Assembly: GCA_963825075.1 (NCBI GenBank) | Contig: CAWGRX010000036.1 | Location: 248,001 to 312,000 of the forward strand | DNA: 64,000 nt | From: CAWAVN01 sp963825075 | Lineage (GTDB): Bacteria; Planctomycetota; Planctomycetia; Planctomycetales; Planctomycetaceae | Direction: 5' to 3' | Notes under the pieces: model-generated | Databases searched by the model: none | Told to the model about the DNA's origin: nothing | Seen by the model: the letters and a program-made list of their open reading frames with translations, nothing else | Made by a program: the position numbers and the translations under genes | Part shown: positions 8,315 to 18,613 of the stretch, in pieces | How the letters are laid out: every line of letters begins with the position of its first letter | How positions within the stretch are numbered: position 1 is the stretch's first letter

Positions 8315-9913
8315 ATGCTGCCCAATACGCGGAACAGACTTGCGCGGCTACTTTGGCTGATGTTATTTGGGGCCGTGCTGTTTTCTCCGCGGGCGGTTTG
8401 GGGGCGGGAGCAGTATTTCACGGAACTCGATCGGCTGCTTTCCGGGCGGGCGGATGAGGAAGTGGCGAAGACTGCGTCCCGGCTCCGCTGCCGGTTATGC
8501 CATGTCGCCGACCCGCCCGGTCAAAAACAAAACGTGTTCGGCCGGGAGTTGGAACGCGCTTTAGGCCGAAAACGGGACGTGGCGGATCGGCGGTCCATCC
8601 AGGCGGCGCTGCACCGGGCGGTGTTCTTGCTGCGAAATCGCAAGCCGAACACGAAAGCCCAAGTTGCAGGATCCTCCCGCACGATTGGTGGGCGTTATGT
8701 GCGATCGGCCCTTAAGGACAAGGCGGAACTGGCCGCCTATGAGATGCCGCTGTCCGATGTGCTCGGCGTGTTGGCGGAGAATCATGGGATCGCGATCGAG
8801 ATCGACCGCGCGGCCTTCAAGCAAGCGGGCCTCTCCGCGGAACTTCCCATTTCGCTGGTGGTGTCGGAGGTGTCTTTGCAATCGCTGCTCAAGTTCCTGC
8901 TGGCGGAGCATCACCTCACGTTCCACACCAAGGGCAACGGCCTTTGGATCGAACCGGAAGACCCCAAACCGCCGCAAAAGACGGTTCGCAATCCCGTCCG
9001 CCGGGGCAAGGCGGCCGTCATCGATCCGAACCTCGCCGACACGCTGAAAAAATACATCGGCCGGCGGATTCAGGTCGTGGAAAAGGATGGCACGCGGCTG
9101 TCGGATTTGCTGCTCAAACTGTACGACAAGGACGGCAAGCTCGATGCGCTCAGCCTGTATTCCGCGGTGAGCAGTTCGGGGAAACGCTACGTGGTTTTGT
9201 CCAACGTGAAGGAAATCCTCTATCGAAACCGGTCTCTGTTTTCCCGATCGGAGGACAAAACCCCGATCGTCGTCGAAAGCCGCCGACTCGAACAGGAAGT
9301 GCTCGCTAGAGAACGCCGGCGCCGCCGGGAGAGTCTGCAAGCGGCTTACCGCCGGCAAGCGGGATTGGAAAGGGCGGCGAAGTCGCTTAAGGATGAGACG
9401 GGACGTTTTCCGCTGAATCGACGCTACGAAGAAGAACTGGGCGAAGCCGCGGACGTGGTGAGTGCGATCGGAAATCTGGCGGCCGACCAGGCCCGGGAAA
9501 GCCGTCCGGCCCCGCCCGATCCTCAAGAAACAAACCCGGCCCATTCCAATCCGACGAGGACCAACCCAGGCGGTTCCATTCCCGCGGCTTCGTCGTCTCC
9601 AAAGACCGAAACGCCGGCCGAACCACCCACGCCCGCGATGGATCGAAAGCCCATCATCATGCGGTATCGCAATGCGAACGGGGAGCCGCCTGTATTGCAG
9701 TTTGGCGTGCGGATTCGCTACGACAGCAGTGATCCCCAAGATCCCAAGCTTCAGCAGGGCACGCTCGACGGCCAGGGGCAATGCGAACTCGAAGTGCCGG
9801 AGGATGTGCGATCCATTCGCGTTTATACGACGCCCTTCGGCGGTTTTGAGGGCACGCACACGCTCAAACCCAGCGGTCCGACGACGATCACCATTCAAAC
9901 CGAGGGCCTATAG
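8315..9913 (+). CDS. Secreted protein with CxxCH heme motif and STN-like domain
   Basis: A 532-residue protein with a signal peptide (residues 1-29, RLLWLMLFGAVLFSPRAVWG). Residues 59-63 read CRLCH, a c-type heme attachment motif, followed by a short 'NVFGRELERALGR' region as in short planctomycete cytochrome-like proteins. Residues about 140-220 (MPLSDVLGVLAENHGIAIEID … SLQSLLKFLLAEHHLTFHTKGNGLWIE) resemble the STN fold of secretin/TonB N-termini. A second alpha/beta domain follows, then an Arg/Glu-rich coiled segment, a Pro/Thr linker, and a C-terminal beta domain. Start choice: ATG with AGGAG nine bases upstream. The combination of heme motif and STN-like domain is unusual. Heme binding is inferred only from the motif. 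Confidence 0.7.
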   Translation: MLPNTRNRLARLLWLMLFGAVLFSPRAVWGREQYFTELDRLLSGRADEEVAKTASRLRCRLCHVADPPGQKQNVFGRELERALGRKRDVADRRSIQAALHRAVFLLRNRKPNTKAQVAGSSRTIGGRYVRSALKDKAELAAYEMPLSDVLGVLAENHGIAIEIDRAAFKQAGLSAELPISLVVSEVSLQSLLKFLLAEHHLTFHTKGNGLWIEPEDPKPPQKTVRNPVRRGKAAVIDPNLADTLKKYIGRRIQVVEKDGTRLSDLLLKLYDKDGKLDALSLYSAVSSSGKRYVVLSNVKEILYRNRSLFSRSEDKTPIVVESRRLEQEVLARERRRRRESLQAAYRRQAGLERAAKSLKDETGRFPLNRRYEEELGEAADVVSAIGNLAADQARESRPAPPDPQETNPAHSNPTRTNPGGSIPAASSSPKTETPAEPPTPAMDRKPIIMRYRNANGEPPVLQFGVRIRYDSSDPQDPKLQQGTLDGQGQCELEVPEDVRSIRVYTTPFGGFEGTHTLKPSGPTTITIQTEGL

Positions 9914-10459
9914 GGGCCGGCGGGAGGGATGGAATCGGTTGTTCCGCCGGCGTGTTGGCATTGGGAAACGTTTCTGAATCACCCGTTTCGCCGATGCAAC
10001 TGTGTGGCGGACGGGCGACTTCCCGGTTCTCGGAAAATTGGCCGAAATCACCCATTGCGATGGATAGGCCGCCAGCGGAAAATCGGAAAAGACGATTCTT
10101 CAGCCCGGCGGGGGCCTGAGCGTTTTCCATCGAGATGTCCCGGCAAACACATTTCGGGCAGACGGCCTGGGGCATTTTGAGTTTTTTTGAACTTTTCCAT
10201 TTTTTGGAAGATTGTGGGAACCATTTCGTGGTTGGTTCGTCCTAATCCTCATCATAATCGAGGATGGCCTGACTGTTCCCGTTTTCTGGGTTTTATGCCT
10301 TTACCTCTCTGGGCCATGACGTAACCGGGCAAACCCGCGCACGAAGAAAACGAGACTCACGGAATCTCCCGCTTTGACAGTTTCGGCACGCACACGTTCT
10401 TTCCACTCATTGGACAGTTTGCCGCCCTTCGTGACGCGTTCGTAAAAGGAACACACACT
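9914..10459. other. Intergenic leader of the giant surface protein gene
   Basis: About 545 bases without a supported gene. It holds AT-rich tracts around 10180-10210 (gtttttttgaacttttcc) that could be promoter-associated, and a TTGACA at 10374-10379 without a matching -10 box. An AAAGGA ribosome binding site lies eleven bases before the ATG at 10460. I see no RNA gene. Confidence 0.4.
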
Positions 10460-13400
10460 ATGTCGCTGCGAGGCATTTTTTCACGCAACACCGAGTCTCA
10501 CCGCCGCCGCAAGAATGCACCGGCTTCCTCCGCTTTGTCCGCCCATGCGGAATTCTTGGAAGAACGCACTCTCTTGAGTGTGGTGTCCCCTTTGCTGACG
10601 GATCACGGGGCCAACTTCGGCAACGGGAACGTCCTGGGACGCACCGACGTCACGTTCTTCCCCGTCAATAATCCGCTCTACAGCGGAAACAGCAACGGCC
10701 TGGGGCTGAACGTCGTTCTGGACGGCGCGGCGATTGACGGCAACCTTGTCTCGCAACTCCGCACGGTAACGCTCCAGGATCTGGTCGTCACCGGCAACGG
10801 GAACGCGGGCGTGGACATCACCCTCTCGAACCTCGATTTGGATGAATTGCGGATCGACGGGAGCCAAATCACCGGCAACGGCCGCGCGGGACTGGTCATC
10901 AATTTGAACAACGTCCAGATCGACCGGATCACGATCGTCAACAGCGATTTCTCCGGGAACGCGAACGACGGCCTGTGCGTCATGGGCAACAACAGCATCA
11001 TCCAACTGCTCACCATCGGCAGCGTGGCCCAGGGAGGCAACAACCTCTCGAACAGTGCCGCCAATACCGGGGGCTTGGTGCAGCTCCAGAATTCCCGCGT
11101 TGGAACGGCGTCGATCGTCAACAATCAGATCAACGGCAATGCGACCAGCGGGATCGACGTAGAACTTTCCAACACAAACATTTCGAACCTCGATCTGAAC
11201 CAAAACTCCGCCGACAACAACAAGAACAGTGCCGCGTTTTTCAATTTCCTGGACAGCGACGTGGGCGGCACCGTTACCAACAACACCTTCACGAACTCGC
11301 AAACCGGTGATGGCCTCAACGTCACCACCCGGCGTTCCGTGCTCCCCAACGGGCAGATCTCCTCGGGACTGCGGAATCTGGATCTGGAGCAGATTCGCGG
11401 CAATACGTTCACCGGCAACGCCCTCAACGGCATTAACATCGACCTGGGCGAAAACACCACGTTCAGCAGCCAGATGGCCGCCAATACCATCTCGACGAAC
11501 GGTCAAACGGGAATCAATATCCAAGCGGCCGACACCCGGGACGCTTTTGACGTGCTCATTGGAGGCGACGCCTTCAGTCCCCAAGGTGTTTTTACAGATG
11601 CCAATATGATCGACGGCAACAGTGGAGCGGGGATCGCCATTACGTTGGACGACACCAGCGACGAGTTAGGGAACACCTCGGGACGCTTCCGCATTTACAA
11701 CAACCAAATCACGAACACGCTTAACGACAACAACCCGGTGACGGAGTTCGCCGGCGAAGGGATTTTTGTCCGTGCCCGCGGCACCGATTCGTTGGTCAAC
11801 GGGGCGGCGCGGATTCTCAACTCTCAGATCGACGGAAACATGATATCCGGAAACACGAGCGACGGCATCAAGCTGGATGTTTCCGAGGACTCCGAAGTCG
11901 TCGATTTGCTCATCGGAGACGTATTCAATCCCAACCCGCAAAACAACACCACGGAAGGACCGGAGGGCGACGGCTACTTCTTCCAAGGCCAGTATTTCCG
12001 CAACTCCGGGAACATCATCACCAACAACCTGGGCGATGGAATCAACTTCCTCCGCCGGGGGGAAGCCCGTGCCCGCGGCGTGAAAATCATCGACAACCTG
12101 TTCCAAGCCAATGCCAACGGGATTCAATACCAGGTCCAAAACGACGACAAGGACCAGGAAACCGGCGAAGTGCTGGTGAACTCCGTCTTGATCCAGCACA
12201 ACGACTCAATCGACAACGCGTTGAGCGGGATCGAGCTCGATACCGTGTTCGATGCCTTGCTGATCGCCGATTTGGACAACAACACCGTGACCAACAATAC
12301 TGGCGATGGGATTGCAACCAGCGGGTTTGAGTCCGATCCCACCGACCGGGAGACTCTGGGCGGGACCTGGACCCGAAACACGGTCGCAAACAACGGGGGC
12401 ATCGGCATTAGCATCAACGGCGTGCCTGGTACGCTGAACCCCCTTAAAATCGGCGAGGACGGCACCGACTCCGCCGGCCGCAGTCTGGGGAACCTGATCG
12501 ACCTGAACGGGAACGACGGGATCGAGATCAACGCCCCCGGAACCATCGACATCACCAACAACATCATCCGCCGCAACGGGACGGCCAACACGGCCAACGA
12601 TCCCCAAGGTGACGGCAAAGGCATCGACATCAATGTGGACGATGTGGGCATTCTCAACGTCTTTTTGGGGCGAAACGTCATCACGAAAAACAAAGGCGAC
12701 GGATTGGAGATGATGTCCCGGGATACGTTCCAGTTCCAGACCGGCATCAACATGCTTGCCTACGGCAACATCATCGATAACAACCTGGGACGCGGCGTCG
12801 ATCTCCTGAACCAGGGGGACCAGTCCTCTTCCTACATCGTGTTCGGCGACGGCACACGCGGCGACGGCACCAACGCGAACAACATCGTCAACAACGGCCT
12901 GGAAGGCTTTTTGGTGGTCAATACCACCTCGCCCACTCAAACACAGGATGTCAACCTGAATACCGATTTCGACAATCAGCCCGAAAACCTCAACGCGGAC
13001 GGCGATCCGACCTGGGATCCCGATCTTGTGCTGGACGTTAACGGCAATGAAATCCGCTCCAACGGCAACCTGGCCAATCAATCGCTGATTCCCCCCATTG
13101 TCAACGGCAGCGGCCTGGTGATGTTCGTCGGCACCTCGGAAACAAATGGCGTGTTTTACGACACCGTGCCCGATCGCGACGGTGTGGACACCAATTTGTT
13201 CCAGGGCGGCAACGTGGGAGAGAACAACAGCGCCACGGGCTTTTTCACTCCCGACGGCGTGATCAACGAAGGCAACGGCCGCGTGAACGCCCGCGTGAAC
13301 AACAACCTCTTCGGCGGGAACGCCGGCGTCGATGTGCTGACGCAATCGTTTACTTCGACCGTCGATCCATCGACGACCGCCGGGACCTGGGACGCCACGA

Positions 13401-16400
13401 AGTTTCAGGTGACTCCCTCCAGCAGCTACCGACGGGATCCCTTGGCCCGGTTGAATTTGGAATTCACGAACAACACGGGCGACGCGGTGGACCTGGTTCG
13501 CACGGGCGCCTTTTACAACAACGCCGAAGGCACGTTCAAATCCCGCACCTTCCCGCGGACGGCCCCGGACCCCAATGGGCCGTTCAGCTCGGCCACGCGC
13601 CGCCGCAATGCCCAGCGCGTCGCCGACCGGGACGGCGTGTTCGATGAGTACCAGGCCCCCAGATTCGGTTCGGGAGGCCTCTTCGCGGGCTTCGGAAGCG
13701 CGAGCGGCACCATCATCGGGGCCGCTTCCGGAACGGCGACCGAGCCGATTCGGTTAAGGGCCGCCGGCACTATTCGCACGGGCGACATCACCGGAGCCAC
13801 CAATGCCACCCCCATCGTGATCACCTCGGCCAATCACGGCTTGAACTCCGGCGACATCATCGACATCACCGGCGTGAACGGCAATACCAACGCCAACGGC
13901 ACCTTCCAGATCATCGTGCTGACTCCCAACACATTTGAGTTGTACGACGTGAACACGGGCCTGCCCATTGCCGGCAACGCGAATTACACCAACGGCGGCA
14001 CATGGACCCAAAGCGTCGGCGGCCACGGTTTGCAAACCGGCGATAACGTCCTGATCAGCAATATGGGGATTGACGGGATCTACACCGTCACCGTCATCAA
14101 TGCCGACGAGTTCTACCTGAACGACACGTACAACCAGACCGTTTCAAACTTCAACGGCTTCTTCGACCAGGTTCGCGGGGATTTCTTCTTTAGCGGTCCG
14201 TTTCTGTATGACGGGACCGGGGCCAGCACGTTCCGGATGTATGAGGCGAACAACTCCTTCTCTCAAGGGTCGGATATCGGGACCGCGGTCGGTTACCCTG
14301 GCAATAATCTGATTGGGGAGGAACCCTTTGCCTACGATCCGGTCAGCCAGGGTGTCTTCAACTTCCGCACCATCCGCGTGTTGGATACCACGGTGACGGA
14401 AGGGAACCAGGCCGCGTTCACGGTGCAACTCTCCCAACCGTTGGACACCAACCTGCGGGTGTTCTACAAAACGGAGTTTGACGGCACGGCCAACGATGGA
14501 CGCGAGGGAACCGGCAATGCCGACTTTACCCCGGTGGATTTCACGGGCGACCCGTTCACCGGCTTGGGGGATCCCAGCGTGGATTCCTTCATCGACATTC
14601 CCGCCGGCCAGACCACGGGCACGATTCTGATCGACACCTTGTCGGACACCACGTTTGAGAGTCCCGAAACGTTCAAGGTTGTCATTGTCCAGGCTACCAC
14701 GGACGTGTCCCGCGTGAGCACCTTCGACGGAACTCCGTTTACGGAAACGATCAACATCGCCACGGCCGTCGATCAGTACGGCACGGGGACGATTCTGGAC
14801 AATGATACGATTCCTCAAATCTCGATCGACGACACCGGCGGGTTCGAGTTGGGGAATGGCGGGATCGGAACGATGACGTTTACCGTCACCCTCTCGAACC
14901 CCAGTACAGACCCGGTGTTTGTCGACTTCAGGACCGCCAACGATACGGCCGCCGTCGGCGTGGATTACCGACTCCGCGAAGGCACGGTGACCTTTTCGCC
15001 TGGTGAAACCTCGAAGACCATCACCGTCGAAATTCTTCCCGACACGCAGTTCACAACGCCGGGGACAGACCTCGATCAAGAAACCCTCTTCATCAACTTA
15101 AGCGCTGCCCAGGGCGCGACGATCTTGGATGCCCAGGGGGTGGGAACGATTTTCGATGCCCGATTTGTGAACATCTCGGATGCTTACGTCAACGGCGAGG
15201 GGGATGCCCCGGACACCGTGACGGCGGAGTTCACGGTGAGCCTCACGGATTCCCACGGCGATCCCTCCCAGGTTCCCTTGGGGCAGACCCTCACGGTCAA
15301 CTTCAATACGCAAGACGTCACCGCGATCGCCGCGAGTGGCGATTATATTCCGTTCACCAACGGCACGTTGGTGTTCAACCAGTTTGAATCGACGAAGACC
15401 ATCTCCGTCGTCGTCAACCAGGATCGGATCTTTGAAGGCGACGAAACCTTCAACGTCAACCTGACGAGTAACAACGGCACGATCGAGGACGCCACCGGCG
15501 TCGGGCATATCCTGGAATCGCTGGAAGTTGCTTCCACGCGGGACGAGAAAGGCCGGCCCACCGTCAAGATCTTCGATGCCCGCTCGAACAACACCCGGTT
15601 CACGATCAACCCTTATCCGGGATTCAACGGCGAAGCCCGCGTGGCCACGGCGGACTTTAACGCAGACGGAATCGCCGATATTGTCACCACGCCCGGACCC
15701 GGCGGCGGACCGGACGTGCGGGTCTTTGACGGCCGGGACGGCAGCCTGATGCGGGAGTATTACCTTTACGAAGGCGGCTTCTTCGGCGGCTTGTTCGTGG
15801 CCACCGGAGACATCAACAACGACGGCCAGGACGACATCATCGTCTCGCCGGACACCGGCGGCGGACCGCGGGTGATCGTCGTTGACGGAGCCACGGGAAC
15901 CACGATTGAGGATTTCTTCGCCTATGATCCCGGTTTCTTTGGCGGTGTCCGCATCGCGGCCGGCGATGTGGACGGCACGCCCGGCGATGAAGTCATCACC
16001 GGAGCCGGTCCCACCGGCGGACCGCACGTGCAAGTCTTCCATGTGGACGGCGATCCGATGACTGCCCCCACTGTCATCCGCAGCTTCTTCGCCTACGATC
16101 GGAGTTTCACCGGCGGGATTTATGTCTCGGCCGCAGACGTCGGCGGCGGCGGCGGCGGTGCCGTGAAGAACGCCCCGGATGGACATGCCGACATCATCAC
16201 CGGAGCCGGCTTCGGCGGCGGACCGCACGTGCGAATCTTCGACGGAGCGACCGGGACAACCGGCGTCACGCCCATTCCCGTATCTATCCTCGGCCAATTT
16301 ATGGCCTATAGCCCCAGCTTCACCGGCGGCGTGCGGGTGGCGACGGGAGATGTCGCCAACGACGTTAACGGCGATACTTCCCGGAACCGCATTCCAGAAA

Positions 16401-17092
16401 TCATCACCGCACCCGGCCTGGGCGGCGGGCCGGACGTGAAGGTGTTCGCCGTGAACACCACCGCGTCAACAATGCTGAACCCCGTCCCTGTCGTTCAATT
16501 CCGAGAGCAATTCCCCTTCCCAGGGAATCTGTTTAACGGGACCTATATCGCCGGGAGGAACAAAGGATTCGCCGGGGAAGGTTCGCCGTTGTCGCTCGAT
16601 CCTTCCATCTTGCCTCAAACGGGCGATGTCCCGGTCCTCACCCAGGAGCAGTTGGCCCCGGTGGTTGATGCCGCGATCAATCGGCTGGCGGCTGACGGTG
16701 TGGATGAAGCCGCCCTCGATCAGCTTCGGCAAATTCAATTCCTCGTCACGGACCTGGCGGGGGCCCAATTGGGATTCCAAACGCCGGGACGGATCTTCAT
16801 CGACCGCACCGCGGCGGGACAAGGCTACTTTGTCGATCCCACCCCGCTTCAGGATGAAGAGTTTTCTAATGGCGGGGATGAACTGCTCGCGAGCAGCTTA
16901 GCCTCCTTGGGGCGGGTCGATTTGCTTACCGTCGTACTCCACGAACTGGAACACACCTTGGGCAAAGACCACGTCGCCGCCCCGCACAACCTGATGGCTC
17001 CCACGATCGGCACCGGCGAACGCCGGCTCCCCGAAGAAGACAGCGTCTTCGCCGACGGCGGCCTGTTCGATTCGCTGATGAACCTGAGTTAA
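10460..17092 (+). CDS. Giant surface protein: beta-helix, Calx-beta, FG-GAP repeats, metzincin-like C-terminus
   Basis: A 2,210-residue protein. Residues 33-40 read LEERTLLS, the planctomycete N-terminal motif usually found as LEPRTLLS/LEDRTLLS in very large exported proteins. Residues about 60-1100 are Asn/Gly/Asp-rich with repeated 'ITNNxxxGDGIxI' patterns, as in a right-handed beta-helix. Residues about 1110-1230 hold two 'GDxIxITGVNGN…GTF…TPNTFEL' repeats. Three Calx-beta-like modules follow (about 1305-1450, 1451-1560, 1570-1690), then five FG-GAP-like repeats with 'GGGPDVRVFDG' cores (about 1695-2025). Near residue 2161 is HELEHTLGKDH, fitting the HExxHxxGxxH zinc site of metzincins, followed by NLMAPTIGTGERRLP. 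Adhesion and a Ca2+-dependent fold are inferred. A terminator follows. Confidence 0.85.
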   Translation: MSLRGIFSRNTESHRRRKNAPASSALSAHAEFLEERTLLSVVSPLLTDHGANFGNGNVLGRTDVTFFPVNNPLYSGNSNGLGLNVVLDGAAIDGNLVSQLRTVTLQDLVVTGNGNAGVDITLSNLDLDELRIDGSQITGNGRAGLVINLNNVQIDRITIVNSDFSGNANDGLCVMGNNSIIQLLTIGSVAQGGNNLSNSAANTGGLVQLQNSRVGTASIVNNQINGNATSGIDVELSNTNISNLDLNQNSADNNKNSAAFFNFLDSDVGGTVTNNTFTNSQTGDGLNVTTRRSVLPNGQISSGLRNLDLEQIRGNTFTGNALNGINIDLGENTTFSSQMAANTISTNGQTGINIQAADTRDAFDVLIGGDAFSPQGVFTDANMIDGNSGAGIAITLDDTSDELGNTSGRFRIYNNQITNTLNDNNPVTEFAGEGIFVRARGTDSLVNGAARILNSQIDGNMISGNTSDGIKLDVSEDSEVVDLLIGDVFNPNPQNNTTEGPEGDGYFFQGQYFRNSGNIITNNLGDGINFLRRGEARARGVKIIDNLFQANANGIQYQVQNDDKDQETGEVLVNSVLIQHNDSIDNALSGIELDTVFDALLIADLDNNTVTNNTGDGIATSGFESDPTDRETLGGTWTRNTVANNGGIGISINGVPGTLNPLKIGEDGTDSAGRSLGNLIDLNGNDGIEINAPGTIDITNNIIRRNGTANTANDPQGDGKGIDINVDDVGILNVFLGRNVITKNKGDGLEMMSRDTFQFQTGINMLAYGNIIDNNLGRGVDLLNQGDQSSSYIVFGDGTRGDGTNANNIVNNGLEGFLVVNTTSPTQTQDVNLNTDFDNQPENLNADGDPTWDPDLVLDVNGNEIRSNGNLANQSLIPPIVNGSGLVMFVGTSETNGVFYDTVPDRDGVDTNLFQGGNVGENNSATGFFTPDGVINEGNGRVNARVNNNLFGGNAGVDVLTQSFTSTVDPSTTAGTWDATKFQVTPSSSYRRDPLARLNLEFTNNTGDAVDLVRTGAFYNNAEGTFKSRTFPRTAPDPNGPFSSATRRRNAQRVADRDGVFDEYQAPRFGSGGLFAGFGSASGTIIGAASGTATEPIRLRAAGTIRTGDITGATNATPIVITSANHGLNSGDIIDITGVNGNTNANGTFQIIVLTPNTFELYDVNTGLPIAGNANYTNGGTWTQSVGGHGLQTGDNVLISNMGIDGIYTVTVINADEFYLNDTYNQTVSNFNGFFDQVRGDFFFSGPFLYDGTGASTFRMYEANNSFSQGSDIGTAVGYPGNNLIGEEPFAYDPVSQGVFNFRTIRVLDTTVTEGNQAAFTVQLSQPLDTNLRVFYKTEFDGTANDGREGTGNADFTPVDFTGDPFTGLGDPSVDSFIDIPAGQTTGTILIDTLSDTTFESPETFKVVIVQATTDVSRVSTFDGTPFTETINIATAVDQYGTGTILDNDTIPQISIDDTGGFELGNGGIGTMTFTVTLSNPSTDPVFVDFRTANDTAAVGVDYRLREGTVTFSPGETSKTITVEILPDTQFTTPGTDLDQETLFINLSAAQGATILDAQGVGTIFDARFVNISDAYVNGEGDAPDTVTAEFTVSLTDSHGDPSQVPLGQTLTVNFNTQDVTAIAASGDYIPFTNGTLVFNQFESTKTISVVVNQDRIFEGDETFNVNLTSNNGTIEDATGVGHILESLEVASTRDEKGRPTVKIFDARSNNTRFTINPYPGFNGEARVATADFNADGIADIVTTPGPGGGPDVRVFDGRDGSLMREYYLYEGGFFGGLFVATGDINNDGQDDIIVSPDTGGGPRVIVVDGATGTTIEDFFAYDPGFFGGVRIAAGDVDGTPGDEVITGAGPTGGPHVQVFHVDGDPMTAPTVIRSFFAYDRSFTGGIYVSAADVGGGGGGAVKNAPDGHADIITGAGFGGGPHVRIFDGATGTTGVTPIPVSILGQFMAYSPSFTGGVRVATGDVANDVNGDTSRNRIPEIITAPGLGGGPDVKVFAVNTTASTMLNPVPVVQFREQFPFPGNLFNGTYIAGRNKGFAGEGSPLSLDPSILPQTGDVPVLTQEQLAPVVDAAINRLAADGVDEAALDQLRQIQFLVTDLAGAQLGFQTPGRIFIDRTAAGQGYFVDPTPLQDEEFSNGGDELLASSLASLGRVDLLTVVLHELEHTLGKDHVAAPHNLMAPTIGTGERRLPEEDSVFADGGLFDSLMNLS

Positions 17093-17120
17093 TCCCAGAT
17101 CATCGAACCGTTTTTTCATA

Positions 17121-17167
17121 AAAAAAGCCGGCTCACTTCTTGTTGAGGAGAGCCGGTTTTTTTCGGT
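17121..17167 (+). terminator. Rho-independent terminator after the giant gene
   Basis: Stem arms agccggct (with a preceding A6) and agccgg followed by seven T, with a loop of about 14 bases. The A-run before and T-run after make it potentially active on both strands, serving the giant gene on the plus strand. It is joined directly to the MITE-like copy 2. Confidence 0.8.
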
Positions 17168-17310
17168 TCTTCCGGATAATCGGGGGCCAACTCGATGTTA
17201 AAAAAATATCTTGTCGGCGCTCTTTCACCTCCCCAAAGGGGGAGGTGAAATCCATCATTGATCATCACACAAAAAGATTATCCGCGTCCCGCCCAATTCG
17301 CCGGAAGAGC
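17166..17310 (-). repeat. MITE-like dispersed element, copy 2 (inverted)
   Basis: The reverse complement of this 145-bp block aligns with 465-655: ends gttcttccggataatc and aattcgccggaagagc, the shared 20-base core around 17260-17280, and the hairpin acctcccc/ggggaggt with a three-base loop here. It fills the gap between the terminator of the giant gene and the stop codon of hemA at 17318. No reading frame. Confidence 0.7.
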
Positions 17311-17317
17311 TTTTTTT

Positions 17318-18599
17318 CTATTCGCCGAGGTGGAACAATCGCATCAAAGCGTTGAGCAAGCCGTGCGGCGGGCCGGTGCGGGCTTCGTCCTTGAGGACTT
17401 CTAAAGGCGGATGCAAGAGCTTGTTGATGATCCGCTCCACGCTGCGCTGGACGGCGTTTTTGTCGGATTCGCTCAAGTGCGGCAGCCTGGCGAACAGGCT
17501 CTCGACTTCTTGCTGCCGGATCGCATGCCATTCCTCGCGGAGCCTTTTAATAATCGGCCCCGTCGCGCGATGATAAACATCGTGCATGAATTTCTCGGTT
17601 TCCTCCGCGATGATCCGCTGGGCTTTTTCGACTTCCTTGGCCCGCGATTTGCGATTTTCTTCGCAGGTCGCTTCCAGGTCGTCGATGTCATAGAGGAACA
17701 CATTGTCGAAGACCTTGCCGATCTCCGGATCGAAATCCCGCGGCGCGCACGAGATCGAGAATGAACACTGGTTTGCCCGCACTGTCAGAGCGGGCTTCGC
17801 CGAAGGTGCGGGCATCGAGAATCGGCCGATCCGCGCCAGTCGTGCTGACAATCACATCCGCCTGCCCGATCCAAAAGCCGAGTTCTTCAAAGGATTGGGC
17901 CACGCCGCCCCATTCCTGCGCCAGTTTCTCGGCCCGCTCGAAGCTGCGGTTGACCACAACGATGTTCCGGACGCCTTCATCCTTCAGATAGCGGAGCGTT
18001 TCTTCGGCCATTTCGCCGGCCCCGATAATCAGCACCAGCTTATCGTCGAAGCGGTCAAAAATGCTCTTCCCGAAGTCGCCCACGGCGACGCTGGCAATCG
18101 AGACCCGCCCGCGCTCGAGGCCCGTCTCCGTCCGCACCCGCTTGGAAACGCGAATCGCCCCCTCGAACAACGCACAGGTCAACGGGCCGCAGGCATCGTT
18201 GTTCTGGGCAACGCGGTAGGCGTCTTTGATCTGGTTGACGATCTGCGGTTCGCCCAAGACCATGCTGTCCAGGCTGCTCGCCACCTCAAACAAATGCCGG
18301 ACCGCTTCGGGACCGGACGATCTTAAAAGATCATTGACGAACCCATTCAAAGGAACCTGATGAAATTCCGCGAAGAAGCTTGCAATCTGTTCCCGCGTCG
18401 GGGAGCCGGCGGGATCTTCCTGGGCCGTGTAAACCTCCACGCGATTGCAGGTGGAAACCACCACCGCTTCGGTTTGAGGGAACCGGGACCTAAGGGCTTC
18501 GTAAGCCCGGGTGAGCTGGGTTTCCGTGGCGAATGCCAACCGCTCGCGGATGTTCAAATCCGCGGTCTGGTGATTGCAATAAACGACTTGAAGATTCAT
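17318..18599 (-). CDS. hemA: Glutamyl-tRNA reductase, interrupted by one frameshift
   Basis: First enzyme of the C5 pathway to tetrapyrroles: reduces glutamyl-tRNA to glutamate-1-semialdehyde with NADPH. The N-terminal frame starts at the ATG at 18599 (MNLQVVYCNHQTADLNIRERL), and has the catalytic-cysteine signature STCNRVEVY and the Rossmann motif LIIGAGEMAEETL. It runs to FILDLV and then leaves frame at about 17743-17750. The second frame continues with APRDFDPEIGKVFDNVFLYDIDDL and the helical dimerisation domain to 17318. Removing one base from the GC-rich gcgcgc run gives LDLVAPRD, matching the family, and a protein of 426 residues, the normal length. It lies 14 bases downstream of a CcsA/HemX-like gene, forming an operon. 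Confidence 0.9.
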
Positions 18600-18613
18600 C
18601 GCCGGCGGCTCCC

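Noticed and set aside
12206..13345. Minus-strand open frame of 379 codons inside the giant gene
   Set aside because: Antisense to Asn/Gly repeats; its Val/Asp/Ala-rich composition is just the mirror of those repeats and no ribosome binding site is present.
15680..16450. Repeated GGCGGCGGACCGG units as a DNA repeat array
   Set aside because: They are codons for the GGGPDV/GGPHV cores of FG-GAP-like repeats and need no separate explanation.
17738..17752. Programmed frameshifting in hemA
   Set aside because: No slippery heptamer or downstream structure is seen, and seven other genes show similar single-base breaks, so sequence error is more likely.
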